Assembly (NCBI GenBank): GCA_903873165.1
Contig: CAIQNQ010000102.1
Location: forward strand, 1 to 32,109
Source: an uncultured Methylococcaceae bacterium
Lineage (GTDB): Bacteria > Pseudomonadota > Gammaproteobacteria > Methylococcales > Methylomonadaceae
Reading direction: 5' to 3'
DNA: 32,109 nucleotides
The position numbers and the translations under genes were made by a program. Within the stretch, counting starts at the first letter, position 1, and every line of letters starts with the position of its first letter. Under the pieces are notes generated by a model that had not been told where the DNA came from, made no database searches, and was given only the letters and a program-made list of their open reading frames with translations. Below, piece after piece: positions 1 to 8,071 of this stretch.

Positions 1-166
1 CTGTACCCAAACCCGCTGAAAAATGCCCACCCGAAATACTCACGGTATGGGTTAAATAATCCCGTAATTCTGCCGATAAGGGCTTAAGCTGATCTTTGCT
101 TAACTTACGGACATCAGCTGGGGTGTTGATATTTGCTAATAAACGATAGTTAGCTGATTTATTCAT
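1..166 (-). CDS. dxs: 1-deoxy-D-xylulose-5-phosphate synthase, N-terminal fragment
   Basis: This is the first 55 codons of DXP synthase, cut by the left window edge. The enzyme condenses pyruvate and glyceraldehyde 3-phosphate with thiamine diphosphate, the first step of the MEP isoprenoid pathway in the cytosol. The visible peptide begins MNKSANYRLLANINTPADV and contains SISGGHFSAGLGT, matching the conserved Dxs N-terminal signature (LRxLxxxxLxxLxxELRxxLxxxVSxxxGHFxxGLGT). The ATG at 166 is the only good start, and no clear Shine-Dalgarno precedes it. It lies 150 bp downstream of ispA in the same direction, the usual xseB-ispA-dxs order of gammaproteobacteria, so co-transcription is likely. 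The identification is confident even though the domain bodies are not visible. Confidence 0.93.
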   Translation of the reverse strand, partial: MNKSANYRLLANINTPADVRKLSKDQLKPLSAELRDYLTHTVSISGGHFSAGLGT

Positions 167-316
167 GTATAGGACAACTCATAATTCGGTATGAAATCCT
201 TCAAGTCTTTATGGTTATTGAAGATTCGGTAAAATCAGCTAAAAATTTCTTTATAGACTGTAATTACATTTAGCTGTTTATTATCCAGAATAAATGCTGA
301 GTAATCAAGTTGGTTA

Positions 317-1213
317 TTAATGTGTGCGCTGAATAATATAAAGTGACAAATCTCTCAGTAAATCCGCTTCCATGCCAAAACCACTTAAACTTTCAATCGC
401 TTTTTCATGTAACTCTTGAGCTTTTTGTTTAGCACCTGATAATCCTAACAAAGCAGGATAGGTCGGCTTATCATTGTCTTTGTCTTTGCCTTGAGTTTTG
501 CCAAGCGTTGCCGTGTCACTTTCTTCATCAAGTATGTCGTCTTTTACTTGAAAAGATAAACCTATGCACTTTGCATAATGATCTAATCGAATCGCAACTT
601 CCTCATCAACATCAGGTTTAGTTAAAGTAGCTAAATTAACACTAGCTCGTATTAAAGCACCTGTTTTATGAATATGCATATTTTCTAATTCAGGTAAATT
701 TAAACGCGTTCCAACAGATTGTAAATCTATAGCCTGACCACCCACCATGCCTTGTGAGCCACTTGCCCTTGCTAAGGCAATAATCATTTTTAATCGAGCC
801 TCTGGTGTCGCTGTGATCGAAGAATCCTGTGCTAATATTTCAAATGCTAAAGCTTGCAAGCCATCCCCTGCCAAAATAGCAGTAGCCTCATCATAAGCAA
901 CATGACAAGTCGGCTTTCCTCTCCTTAAGTCATCATCATCCATTGCCGGAAGATCATCATGAATCAATGAATAAACATGAATAAACTCAACTGCACAAGC
1001 CGCTCCATCCAAGGCATCCAAAGAAATACCCAAAGCGTTTCCGGTACAATAGGTCAACATCGGACGCATACGTTTCCCACCATTAAGCACACTATAACGC
1101 ATCGCTTGGTGTAGTTTTTGTGGCAACAACTGCTCACTGGGTAATCGATCTTCTAAAGCCTTTTCTACTCGCGCTTGACTTAAGCTAAGATATTCTTTTA
1201 ACGCATTACTCAT
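317..1213 (-). CDS. ispA: Farnesyl diphosphate synthase (polyprenyl synthetase family)
   Basis: A short-chain trans-prenyltransferase that would condense DMAPP/GPP with IPP to give farnesyl diphosphate in the cytosol, the precursor for undecaprenyl-PP and quinone side chains. The first aspartate-rich motif (DDLPAMDDDDLRRGKPTCH) is the bacterial DDx4D type, and the second is DDILDEESDT. The lysine/arginine substrate motif NGGKRMRPML is near residue 46. Length of about 298 aa is normal. I chose the ATG at 1213 (MSNALKEYL) over a TTG two codons upstream. This ATG overlaps the xseB stop in ATGAGTAA, so the two genes are translationally coupled. FPP rather than GGPP synthase is inferred from the operon context. 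Confidence 0.95.
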   Translation of the reverse strand: MSNALKEYLSLSQARVEKALEDRLPSEQLLPQKLHQAMRYSVLNGGKRMRPMLTYCTGNALGISLDALDGAACAVEFIHVYSLIHDDLPAMDDDDLRRGKPTCHVAYDEATAILAGDGLQALAFEILAQDSSITATPEARLKMIIALARASGSQGMVGGQAIDLQSVGTRLNLPELENMHIHKTGALIRASVNLATLTKPDVDEEVAIRLDHYAKCIGLSFQVKDDILDEESDTATLGKTQGKDKDNDKPTYPALLGLSGAKQKAQELHEKAIESLSGFGMEADLLRDLSLYIIQRTH

Positions 1214-1439
1214 CAGCAAATAACTCCAAAGTTTGTGTGCCGTTATTTTCTATTAAAATCTGTACTTTGTGTTCAGCATCTTGTAATGCTTTTTGACAGA
1301 TTCGGATTAAATTAACCCCACGTTCAAATGACTTTAATGACTCTTCTAAAGAAACATCACCCTGCTCTAATTGATTCACTAATAATTCAATTTCTGCAAG
1401 TGAGTCTTCAAACAGTGTCACAGTTTTCTTTTTGGTCAT
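1206..1439 (-). CDS. xseB: Exodeoxyribonuclease VII small subunit
   Basis: A 77-aa protein with the XseB signature: FEDSLAEIELLVNQLEQGDVSLEESLKSFERGVNLIRICQKAL, a helical hairpin that binds the C-terminal coiled coil of XseA. Exonuclease VII degrades single-stranded DNA in both directions in the cytoplasm. The large subunit gene xseA is not in this window. The gene is first in the minus-strand run xseB-ispA-dxs and its end overlaps ispA by 8 nt. A TATAAT-like -10 at 1483-1488, about 44 nt upstream, is a candidate promoter for the operon. Length and position are typical. Confidence 0.94.
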   Translation of the reverse strand: MTKKKTVTLFEDSLAEIELLVNQLEQGDVSLEESLKSFERGVNLIRICQKALQDAEHKVQILIENNGTQTLELFADE

Positions 1440-2426
1440 AAGGATCGAGCCAGCACTAAAAACATTAAAAATAAAGCAAAGTATTATATATCAATTTGGC
1501 CTAATTAAATTAATGCCGTCATGCTATCTAGCAATTCCCAACTTAAAACCTTATATTTTTCTGGGTATCTTTATACCCATCTAGCATAAACCATTTCTGA
1601 TTTCAACTGTACTGATGTGTAAAATAACACCACTAATTTTATGTTATAGCTTATTTTTCAATGTATTAAATGCAATTTATGGCAGTGAGCTTCCTAGGCT
1701 CAATACTCAAGAATGCTTTTTAGGCACGGCAATCTTTAGAATAAGCAGTAGCCCAATCTGATTAAACACTAGGCATATCTTTTTCAGCACTAAAAATATC
1801 TTTTTGATCAATGGAGATCTACTGATTTATATTTTTTATATCTGGCTAGGACTCGTCAATGCTTGCAGGAGACTGGGCAAGGTTGAGCCAATGCCTAAAC
1901 ACGTTAGGCAGATGGTTGAACAGATACCTGCTCGTGGTGTGCTGGTATGTCTAGCACTCTTCAAGGTTAGCCCAGTACTCAAACCTGCTTTTTCACCGCA
2001 TAAAAAGTCTTGCTTTTGCTAAGTAGCAATTGCTGAGTCCTAAAATGGATTTACTAGGCATTGGTTTTTTGATTGCCTGGCACTCGTCCGTGATGACAAA
2101 TTGCTCAGTTATACTAGCCTGAGGCACTTTAACGATAACAGGATGTTTGTTAATCGAACTTTGCCAATTTGGCTCATTGAAAGCTACTTACCTGTAGCTC
2201 GAAATTACTTTAGTTTAGCTGGGTTTTAAATTGGAATTGACGGCTATGCAGTAAGCTAAAACGCTAACCACAAAAATAATTACTAGGATATTATCATAAT
2301 GTGTATTAAAACTGTCATATTGATAATGGACTTATCCTATATGATACGCTCTGAAAATAATATTTTTTTCAAATCCTATTTGGCTCAAAACGCCAAATAC
2401 CCCCTCATTTAAACCCTTATAACACC
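1440..2426. other. Gene-free stretch of about 1 kb with weak internal repeats
   Basis: I see no credible gene here. The longest open frame is 72 codons from a TTG at 1804 with no family resemblance. Visible structure is limited. There is a 7-bp hairpin TGGGTAT/ATACCCA at 1562-1579, and an inverted repeat GCCTAA/TTAGGC at 1893-1909. Two imperfect direct repeats of about 23 bp start with CAAGGTT, at 1878-1900 and 1962-1984. There is also a TGAGC/GCTCA pair at 1686-1702 whose right arm shares AGGCTCAATAC with the REP-like element at 27557. The segment could be a decayed gene, a decayed repeat element or an unrecognised small RNA locus. Confidence 0.5.
1483..1488 (-). promoter_or_regulatory. Candidate -10 box for xseB-ispA-dxs
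   Basis: Read on the minus strand the hexamer is TATAAT, a perfect sigma-70 -10, about 44 nt upstream of the xseB ATG. No good -35 is found at 16-18 bp spacing. AT-rich sequence produces such hexamers by chance, so this is only a candidate. Confidence 0.3.
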
Positions 2427-2774
2427 ATGAATATATTAAAAAAAACTACATTAAATTTTTTATTTGCTACTTTAATTGGCTTAAACAGCACTGCTGTTTT
2501 CTCTGAAACTAGCACTACCGCAGCACCCTTAGTTTCTGAAACGATTAAATTTGTTGAAGATGCTCTAGTACAAGTTAACAAAAGTGACTTTTCTGCTGCG
2601 CAATTATTATTAAAGTCAGCTCGTTTAACTTCTGCAAAAATCAGCGGTGACGAAAAAGCTTTAAAAGCGGCTAACGATTCTGTTATTCAAGGCCAAATTC
2701 AAGCTAAACTTGGTGATGTAACTAAATCTGCTGAAGAATTAGAAAAAGCTTTAAAAATATACAAAGCACTTTAA
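2427..2774 (+). CDS. Small exported helical protein of unknown function
   Basis: A 115-aa protein not recognised with certainty. It starts with a clear Sec signal peptide: MNILKKTT, a hydrophobic stretch to about residue 24, and a likely signal peptidase I site around VFSET. The mature part of about 90 aa has no cysteine and looks all-helical: SETIKFVEDALVQVNKSDF, AAQLLLKSARLTSAKIS, then IQAKLGDVTKSAEELEKALKIY. The alternation of A/L positions is reminiscent of TPR-like hairpins or of small periplasmic helical-bundle proteins. It stands alone after a gene-free kilobase and ends at a strong hairpin terminator. A periplasmic location is inferred from the signal peptide, and no function can be assigned. 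Confidence 0.75.
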   Translation: MNILKKTTLNFLFATLIGLNSTAVFSETSTTAAPLVSETIKFVEDALVQVNKSDFSAAQLLLKSARLTSAKISGDEKALKAANDSVIQGQIQAKLGDVTKSAEELEKALKIYKAL

Positions 2775-2781
2775 TTTGCAT

Positions 2782-2818
2782 AAAAGGGTGGAGTAAATTA
2801 AAAAACCTCCACCCTTTT
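2782..2818 (+). terminator. Bidirectional hairpin terminator between the small exported gene and dsbD
   Basis: A 12-bp perfect stem (AAAAGGGTGGAG paired with CTCCACCCTTTT) with a 13-nt A-rich loop. The stem ends are A-rich on one side and T-rich on the other, so it can work as an intrinsic terminator on either strand. It serves the gene ending at 2774 and, more distantly, dsbD ending at 2911 on the other strand. Confidence 0.85.
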
Positions 2819-2910
2819 GTCTATACTACCTACTCATAATTAGAACTTTTTAGGCATTAGTTAACTCTCAATTACTCTAATATAAATAGGGATTTATTAT
2901 TGCGCTTTCC

Positions 2911-5121
2911 TCACTTTAAGCCTTGTAAAGTCTTTAAGAAAACCTCAGACTCTTGATAACCAATCACCCGACTCGATTTAATTTCTTCAGCACTGCCATT
3001 AAAGAATAATATGGCTGGCGGGCCGATTAAATTAAATTTCTCTAATAATTTTTTATTTTCATCGGTATCTTCGGTCAGATCCACTTGTAAAAGCGCATAA
3101 TTCTTCAATGCCGCTTTAACTTTAGGGTCTTTAAAAGTATAAGCTTCCATTTCCTTACAAGAAATACACCAATCCGCATAATAATCTAACATGACAGGCT
3201 GATGATTTACACTGGCTTGCTTAAGCTTTTCCTCTAATGCACTGACCGTAGCCACACGTTCAAATACCAAACCTTCATCAGCTATTGCTTGAGTCGCTTT
3301 ACTGCCAGCAAGCCCCTTAAGAGGTTGTAATGGATTGGTATTACCTAAACTTACGCCTATGATTAAAATCAGCCCATAAGCTAACATGACCAATCCCAAG
3401 CCTTTCCATAATTTAAGCCATCCAGAACCTCCAGGAGGCAATGGATCCACTGCATTAAGATAGACTGCCGGCACAATTAAAAGCATTGCCCACAATAAAG
3501 TTGTTACTTCACCTGGCAATATTCTGCTGAGCATCCATACCGCAACACCTAACATTAATACGCCGAATATCGCTTTAGTAGAATTTAACCAACCCCCTGC
3601 TTTGGGTAATAATTTACCTGCTGAAAGACCCAAAAGTAATAACGGCATGCCCATGCCCATACCCATGGCAAACAATGCACCACCACCTAATAAAGCATCG
3701 CCAGTTTGACCAATAAATATAAGTGCGCCGGCTAAAGGAGCGGCAACGCAAGGGCCAACAATTAATGAAGAAAGCGAACCCATAATCGCCGCCCCCCAAA
3801 GCGAACCATCTTGATGCTTAAAACTAGAATTACTCAATTTTGTTTTTAAAGAATTAGGTAGTTCTAAATCATAAAACCCAAACATTGATAAAGACAACAA
3901 GACAAAAATGCTACTGAACAGAGCAACTATCCAAGGCTGTTGAAATGTCGCCTGTAAATTACCGCCAAATAAGGCCGCTAACACACCAAAAATAGTGTAA
4001 GTGACTGCAGAGGCAGTCACATAAGCTAATGACAACAAAAAGCTATGCAGCGTTGATATTTTGTTACCATGACCAACAATAATGCCCGATAAAATAGGAA
4101 TCATCGGGAATATACAAGGTGTTAAAGAAAGCAGTACGCCAAAACCATAGAAAGTGAGCAAAATAACGCCAAAACTATCGTTGTGTAATGAATTTACAAT
4201 CTGATCTTGTTCAGATATTTTTTCAGGATTAGCGACTGCTTCGGCTTGAATGGCACCTGCTGGTAAAACTAGTTCAGCGCTTTTTTTCATTAAAGGATAA
4301 CAAACGCCTCGTTCTGCACAACCTTGAAACTTTGCATCAAGGATTATATTTTGCGGATTGGTATCTTTTCGTATTAAAGGCAAATCGAAAGTTAATTCAT
4401 CATGAAAAATCTCAACCTTCCCAAATGCCTCATCTTCTTTAGGCGTGCCATGTGGAATGGAATAGGTGCCTAATTGCACGCTTTCTGAGTTTGTTAATGC
4501 TAAAGCGATTTTCTCACGGTATAAATAATAGCCTTTTGCGATTTTCCAATTAACCGTCACAGTATTTGCATCTTTTACTGAACTGAAAAATTGAAAAGCT
4601 TGATCAGGTAACAATAAATCATCTACATTTGATGCTTTAATAAATGGATTTACATTAGTCATAGGTTTTGCAAATGACTCTGTTACAAATGCTGACAAAT
4701 CTAAATCTAGCTGTTTTTTCTGAGGCGGATAACAAATACCTCGGTCAGCACAACCTCTATACTGAACTTGAAACTTAATAGATGACAATTTCTCAGCAAA
4801 TTCCAAAGAAACAGGCACAGTGACGGAGTTACGATAAATAACCACATCACCGAATGAATCATCATGCTTACTTTTTCCTTCAGGCAAAACCAAGGGAGCA
4901 ATTTTCAGCCCATCAGTTTTTGAAATAACTTGAATATAATCTCTATAAAGATAGTAACCCTCTACAACATCCCACGTTAATTCCAGTTTATCCGCTGAAA
5001 CTAATTTATAGTTTAACTTAAAGGCTTGATCTGCCGGTAAAGGCGACTCATCAGCGAAAACATTATTTGTAAAACCCAATAATGAAAAAATACAAAAAAT
5101 AATTATTTGCTTATATGACAT
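2911..5121 (-). CDS. dsbD: Thiol:disulfide interchange protein DsbD with two N-terminal alpha domains
   Basis: An inner-membrane protein that passes electrons from cytoplasmic thioredoxin to periplasmic thiol proteins such as DsbC. I start it at the ATG at 5121, which gives a clean signal peptide (MSYKQIIIFCIFSLLGFTNNVFADE). An in-frame ATG at 5193 adds 24 residues, and a weak promoter (TTCGCA-16-TAGAAT) lies inside that extension. Numbering from 5193, the order is as follows. DsbD-alpha copy 1 is residues about 54-167 with the pair in RGCADRGICYPP. Alpha copy 2 is about 195-311 with QGCAERGVCYPL. Then comes the membrane beta domain with Cys in TPCIFPMIPILSG and VGPCVAAPLAGAL. The C-terminal thioredoxin-like gamma domain has WCISC at 675-679. 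At 736 aa it is much longer than E. coli DsbD (about 565) because of the duplicated alpha domain. Confidence 0.93.
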   Translation of the reverse strand: MSYKQIIIFCIFSLLGFTNNVFADESPLPADQAFKLNYKLVSADKLELTWDVVEGYYLYRDYIQVISKTDGLKIAPLVLPEGKSKHDDSFGDVVIYRNSVTVPVSLEFAEKLSSIKFQVQYRGCADRGICYPPQKKQLDLDLSAFVTESFAKPMTNVNPFIKASNVDDLLLPDQAFQFFSSVKDANTVTVNWKIAKGYYLYREKIALALTNSESVQLGTYSIPHGTPKEDEAFGKVEIFHDELTFDLPLIRKDTNPQNIILDAKFQGCAERGVCYPLMKKSAELVLPAGAIQAEAVANPEKISEQDQIVNSLHNDSFGVILLTFYGFGVLLSLTPCIFPMIPILSGIIVGHGNKISTLHSFLLSLAYVTASAVTYTIFGVLAALFGGNLQATFQQPWIVALFSSIFVLLSLSMFGFYDLELPNSLKTKLSNSSFKHQDGSLWGAAIMGSLSSLIVGPCVAAPLAGALIFIGQTGDALLGGGALFAMGMGMGMPLLLLGLSAGKLLPKAGGWLNSTKAIFGVLMLGVAVWMLSRILPGEVTTLLWAMLLIVPAVYLNAVDPLPPGGSGWLKLWKGLGLVMLAYGLILIIGVSLGNTNPLQPLKGLAGSKATQAIADEGLVFERVATVSALEEKLKQASVNHQPVMLDYYADWCISCKEMEAYTFKDPKVKAALKNYALLQVDLTEDTDENKKLLEKFNLIGPPAILFFNGSAEEIKSSRVIGYQESEVFLKTLQGLK

Positions 5122-5468
5122 AAGAGAATCCACTGAAGATATTCTAAAGAATCGTTTTAAATTGCGAAGGCTATTATTTAAACAAGTTCGCATTTAGCAT
5201 CTGCATTATACCAATTAAATTAACCTCACAAATTATGTCAAAAAAGTTTAACAAGACTTTTGAATGGGGCATAAAAGGATATTAATAAAGACAATTCAAT
5301 AATCAATAGGTTGAAAATTAAAATGCTTGGAGAATTTATTGACTTAAAGATTTGTTGATAAGTCTATGTCAAATTAATACACAGAATAATATCAATAAAC
5401 AAAATGGAAATTATTAAAAAATAGTTAAGACGCAAAGATTGTTAACTACCTTTGCGCCAACCATTTGA
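5122..5468. other. Intergenic region upstream of dsbD
   Basis: An AT-rich spacer of about 350 bp between the DUF2892 gene and dsbD. It holds a terminator-like hairpin close to the DUF2892 stop (separate entry), a weak candidate dsbD promoter at 5141-5168, and no open frame resembling a gene. Confidence 0.5.
5415..5458 (-). terminator. Terminator of the DUF2892 gene
   Basis: On the minus strand GGCGCAAAG pairs with CTTTGCGTC (9 bp including one G-U) around a 12-nt loop. This is followed by a T-rich run (TTAACTATTTTTT). It begins about 10 nt after the stop codon at 5469. Confidence 0.7.
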
Positions 5469-5702
5469 TTATTCTACTGGCGTAACTTCTGCTGCTTGAG
5501 CATTTTTATTAAGACCAGAATAAACAGGGCACCATCCTGAAAAACCTGTTGCCACAAGTACCATGCCTATTAATAATAATGGTATTGATGCGGTAAATAT
5601 TGAAATAGCCAATAATCCTGCACCACCGTATAAGCGGTATTTTTTTTCATTAGCGCCAAGATTGTGCTCAAATTTCGCCATACGTTTATAATCAAAACTC
5701 AT
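5469..5702 (-). CDS. Small DUF2892-type inner-membrane protein
   Basis: A 77-aa protein with the usual DUF2892 layout. An N-terminal NLGANEKKYRLYGG segment is followed by two closely spaced hydrophobic helices (about residues 26-58), then GWCPVYSGLNKN, the conserved G-W/F-C-P-x-Y turn of the family. YgaP C-terminal regions and many free-standing proteins share this module. Its molecular role is not established. A strong Shine-Dalgarno (GAGGGG) lies about 6 nt before the ATG, suggesting efficient translation. It is transcribed away from uvrD and ends at its own hairpin, so it is probably monocistronic. Confidence 0.85.
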   Translation of the reverse strand: MSFDYKRMAKFEHNLGANEKKYRLYGGAGLLAISIFTASIPLLLIGMVLVATGFSGWCPVYSGLNKNAQAAEVTPVE

Positions 5703-5816
5703 ATTAATCCCCTCTGTGTGATAGTTATTATTTCATTCATGCAATGATAATTGATGCCAATGCTACATTGCAAGTAATATACACAGCTCTACAGAATGTG
5801 CAAGTGATAATACAGA

Positions 5817-7982
5817 ATGGATATTACCCCAATAATTGAATCTTTAAATGACGCTCAACGCTCAGCGGTAACAGCACCGTCTCAAGCCATGCTAATACTT
5901 GCAGGTGCAGGAAGTGGTAAAACCAGAGTATTAGTGCACCGTATTGCTTGGCAAATTCAAGTTGAAGGACTCCAAGCACATAGTATTTTAGCAGTAACCT
6001 TTACTAATAAAGCCGCTAAAGAAATGCGCCATAGAATTGAGCACCTGCTTAATGTCAGCAGTCAAAATTTATGGATAGGCACGTTTCATGGCATTACGCA
6101 TCGCCTATTAAGAAGACACGCTAAAGCCGCAAAACTACCTGATACATTTCAAGTGATGGATTCTAGTGACCAACTTCGCGTTATAAAACGCCTGTTAAAC
6201 ACGCTCAATCTCGATGATACAAAATGGCCTCCACGTGAAGTGCAATGGTTTATTAATGCGCAAAAGGACGAAGGTATAAGAGCTCGACACATGCTTGAGT
6301 CAGCCGATTACCACCAAAAACAAATGTTACAAATATACCGTGCTTATGAGGAACTATGTGAGCGATCAGGTTTAGTTGATTTTGCTGAACTCCTATTACG
6401 CTGTCATGAACTATTACGAGATAACCCCGATCTTTTAGAATTTTACCAACAACGCTTTAAACAAGTGCATGTTGACGAGTTTCAAGACACCAATACTATT
6501 CAATATGCATGGTTGCGGCTTTTAACCCATGATAAAGACAATTTGTTTGTGGTTGGTGATGATGATCAATCGATATATGGCTGGAGAGGCGCAAAAATTG
6601 AAAATATTTATAACTTTCAATCGCACTACCCTAACCATCTTATTGTAAAACTTGAACAAAACTACCGCTCTACCGGGACTATCTTAAAAGCTGCCAACCA
6701 CATTATTGCTAATAATAATGACCGGATGGGTAAAGAACTATGGACAGATGCGGGTGATGGTGAACCACTCTCTTTATATGCGGCATTCAATGAACAAGAC
6801 GAAGCTTTTTTTGTGATTGAACGCATTAAAACGTGGATTAAGGAAGGAGGAATGCGTTCTGACACTGCAATACTTTACAGGTCTAATGCTCAATCTCGCC
6901 AATTTGAAGAAAAGCTCATGGCTACAGGCACACCTTATAGAGTCTATGGTGGGCTAAGATTTTTTGATCGAGCTGAAATAAAAAATGCCCTAGCGTATTT
7001 AAGACTCATGAACAATCATGATGATGACGCCTCATTTGAACGCGTTATTAATACACCTACCCGAGGCATTGGCACAAAAGCTATTGATGAAATTAGAAAT
7101 ATAGCCCGTATAGAAAGCAAATCGTTGTGGTCATCAACAATGAGTCTACTTAATACTCATACTCTGACGGCACGGGCAGCTAACTCTTTAAGCAATTTTT
7201 TAAATCTTATCAAAGAATTATCAGTACAAACTGAAAGCCTTGAGCTTTCCGAAAAAGTTAAATTAGTCATCGAAAAAACAAAACTGATTGAGCTTTATCA
7301 AAAAGAAAAAATGGATAAGGGTGAAGAAAAAATTGAAAACTTAGAAGAATTAGTGAATGCCGCTAAATTATTTGATTTTGATCGTGATAACGAAGAAGGC
7401 ATGAATGAACTAGACATGTTTCTAACTCATGCCTCTTTAGAAGCAGGTGATAGTCAAAGCGACGATACTGAAGATTGTGTGCAACTCATGACCATTCATT
7501 CTGCAAAAGGCCTAGAATTTAAAGTGGTATTTTTAGTAGGCATGGAAGATGGATTATTTCCATCCCAACAGTCAATTGACGATATATCCCGCTTAGAAGA
7601 AGAACGCCGACTTTGCTATGTGGGCATGACAAGAGCCATGCAACAGCTATACTTGTGTTATGCAGAATCTAGACGTTTATATGGTCGTGAAAGCTATCCT
7701 AGACCGTCACGATTTCTTAAAGAAATTCCTACTGAACTCATTCAAGAAGTACGCATAAGAGCATCTATTAGTAAACCTATTGCAAATTCACAAACTAATA
7801 ACAAATTTGTAAACCCATCTAGTTTATATAAGCTAGGACAACGAGTCAGACACGAAAAATTCGGGGAAGGCGTTGTTTTACAACTAGAAGGTTCAGGTGC
7901 ACAGGAAAGAGTGCAGGTTAACTTTTCAGAAGTAGGTATTAAATGGCTGATGTTGGCTTACGCAAAATTAAGCAACCTTTAA
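5817..7982 (+). CDS. uvrD: DNA helicase II (UvrD), superfamily 1
   Basis: An ATP-dependent 3'-5' DNA helicase for nucleotide excision repair and methyl-directed mismatch repair. All SF1A motifs are present: Q motif LNDAQRSAV, Walker A AGAGSGKT (about residues 30-37), motif Ia TFTNKAAKEM, GTFHG, motif II DEFQDT (about 219), motif III DDDQSIYGWRG, motif IV QNYRST, motif V TIHSAKGLEF (about 558) and motif VI YVGMTRA. The C-terminal VRHEKFGEGVVLQLEGSG segment is the Tudor-like tail typical of UvrD/PcrA and known in E. coli to contact RNA polymerase. Its 721 aa match E. coli UvrD (720). Rep lacks this tail and has a different N terminus, so UvrD is preferred. No convincing LexA box is seen upstream. 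Confidence 0.95.
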   Translation: MDITPIIESLNDAQRSAVTAPSQAMLILAGAGSGKTRVLVHRIAWQIQVEGLQAHSILAVTFTNKAAKEMRHRIEHLLNVSSQNLWIGTFHGITHRLLRRHAKAAKLPDTFQVMDSSDQLRVIKRLLNTLNLDDTKWPPREVQWFINAQKDEGIRARHMLESADYHQKQMLQIYRAYEELCERSGLVDFAELLLRCHELLRDNPDLLEFYQQRFKQVHVDEFQDTNTIQYAWLRLLTHDKDNLFVVGDDDQSIYGWRGAKIENIYNFQSHYPNHLIVKLEQNYRSTGTILKAANHIIANNNDRMGKELWTDAGDGEPLSLYAAFNEQDEAFFVIERIKTWIKEGGMRSDTAILYRSNAQSRQFEEKLMATGTPYRVYGGLRFFDRAEIKNALAYLRLMNNHDDDASFERVINTPTRGIGTKAIDEIRNIARIESKSLWSSTMSLLNTHTLTARAANSLSNFLNLIKELSVQTESLELSEKVKLVIEKTKLIELYQKEKMDKGEEKIENLEELVNAAKLFDFDRDNEEGMNELDMFLTHASLEAGDSQSDDTEDCVQLMTIHSAKGLEFKVVFLVGMEDGLFPSQQSIDDISRLEEERRLCYVGMTRAMQQLYLCYAESRRLYGRESYPRPSRFLKEIPTELIQEVRIRASISKPIANSQTNNKFVNPSSLYKLGQRVRHEKFGEGVVLQLEGSGAQERVQVNFSEVGIKWLMLAYAKLSNL

Positions 7983-8027
7983 GCTTTTATTTTAAAGATT
8001 CTGTCTTTCGAAATTAAACCTAATGGT

Positions 8028-8063
8028 GATTCTGCACTTAACTTAAAGATTAAGTGCAGAATC
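8028..8063. terminator. Stem-loop between convergent uvrD and pykA
   Basis: A perfect 14-bp inverted repeat, GATTCTGCACTTAA and TTAAGTGCAGAATC, around an 8-nt loop. It sits in the 89-bp gap between two converging genes. Neither side has a long T run, so it may be a shared terminator of low efficiency or an RNA 3'-end stabilising hairpin. Confidence 0.65.
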
Positions 8064-8071
8064 ATGCATAA

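Noticed and set aside
1562-1579. Hairpin TGGGTAT/ATACCCA as a terminator
   Set aside because: No T run follows on either strand and no gene ends nearby.
1804-2022. 72-codon open frame in the gene-free stretch
   Set aside because: It begins with TTG, has no Shine-Dalgarno and no family resemblance, and its composition changes along the frame. It is most likely a chance open frame or a relic.
5122-5193. N-terminal extension of dsbD from an ATG at 5193
   Set aside because: The ATG at 5121 gives a clean signal peptide, and the extension would bury it behind 24 residues. It cannot be excluded fully.
5740-5816. LexA/SOS box upstream of uvrD
   Set aside because: Several ACAG/CACAG fragments are present, but none fit CTGT-N8-ACAG.
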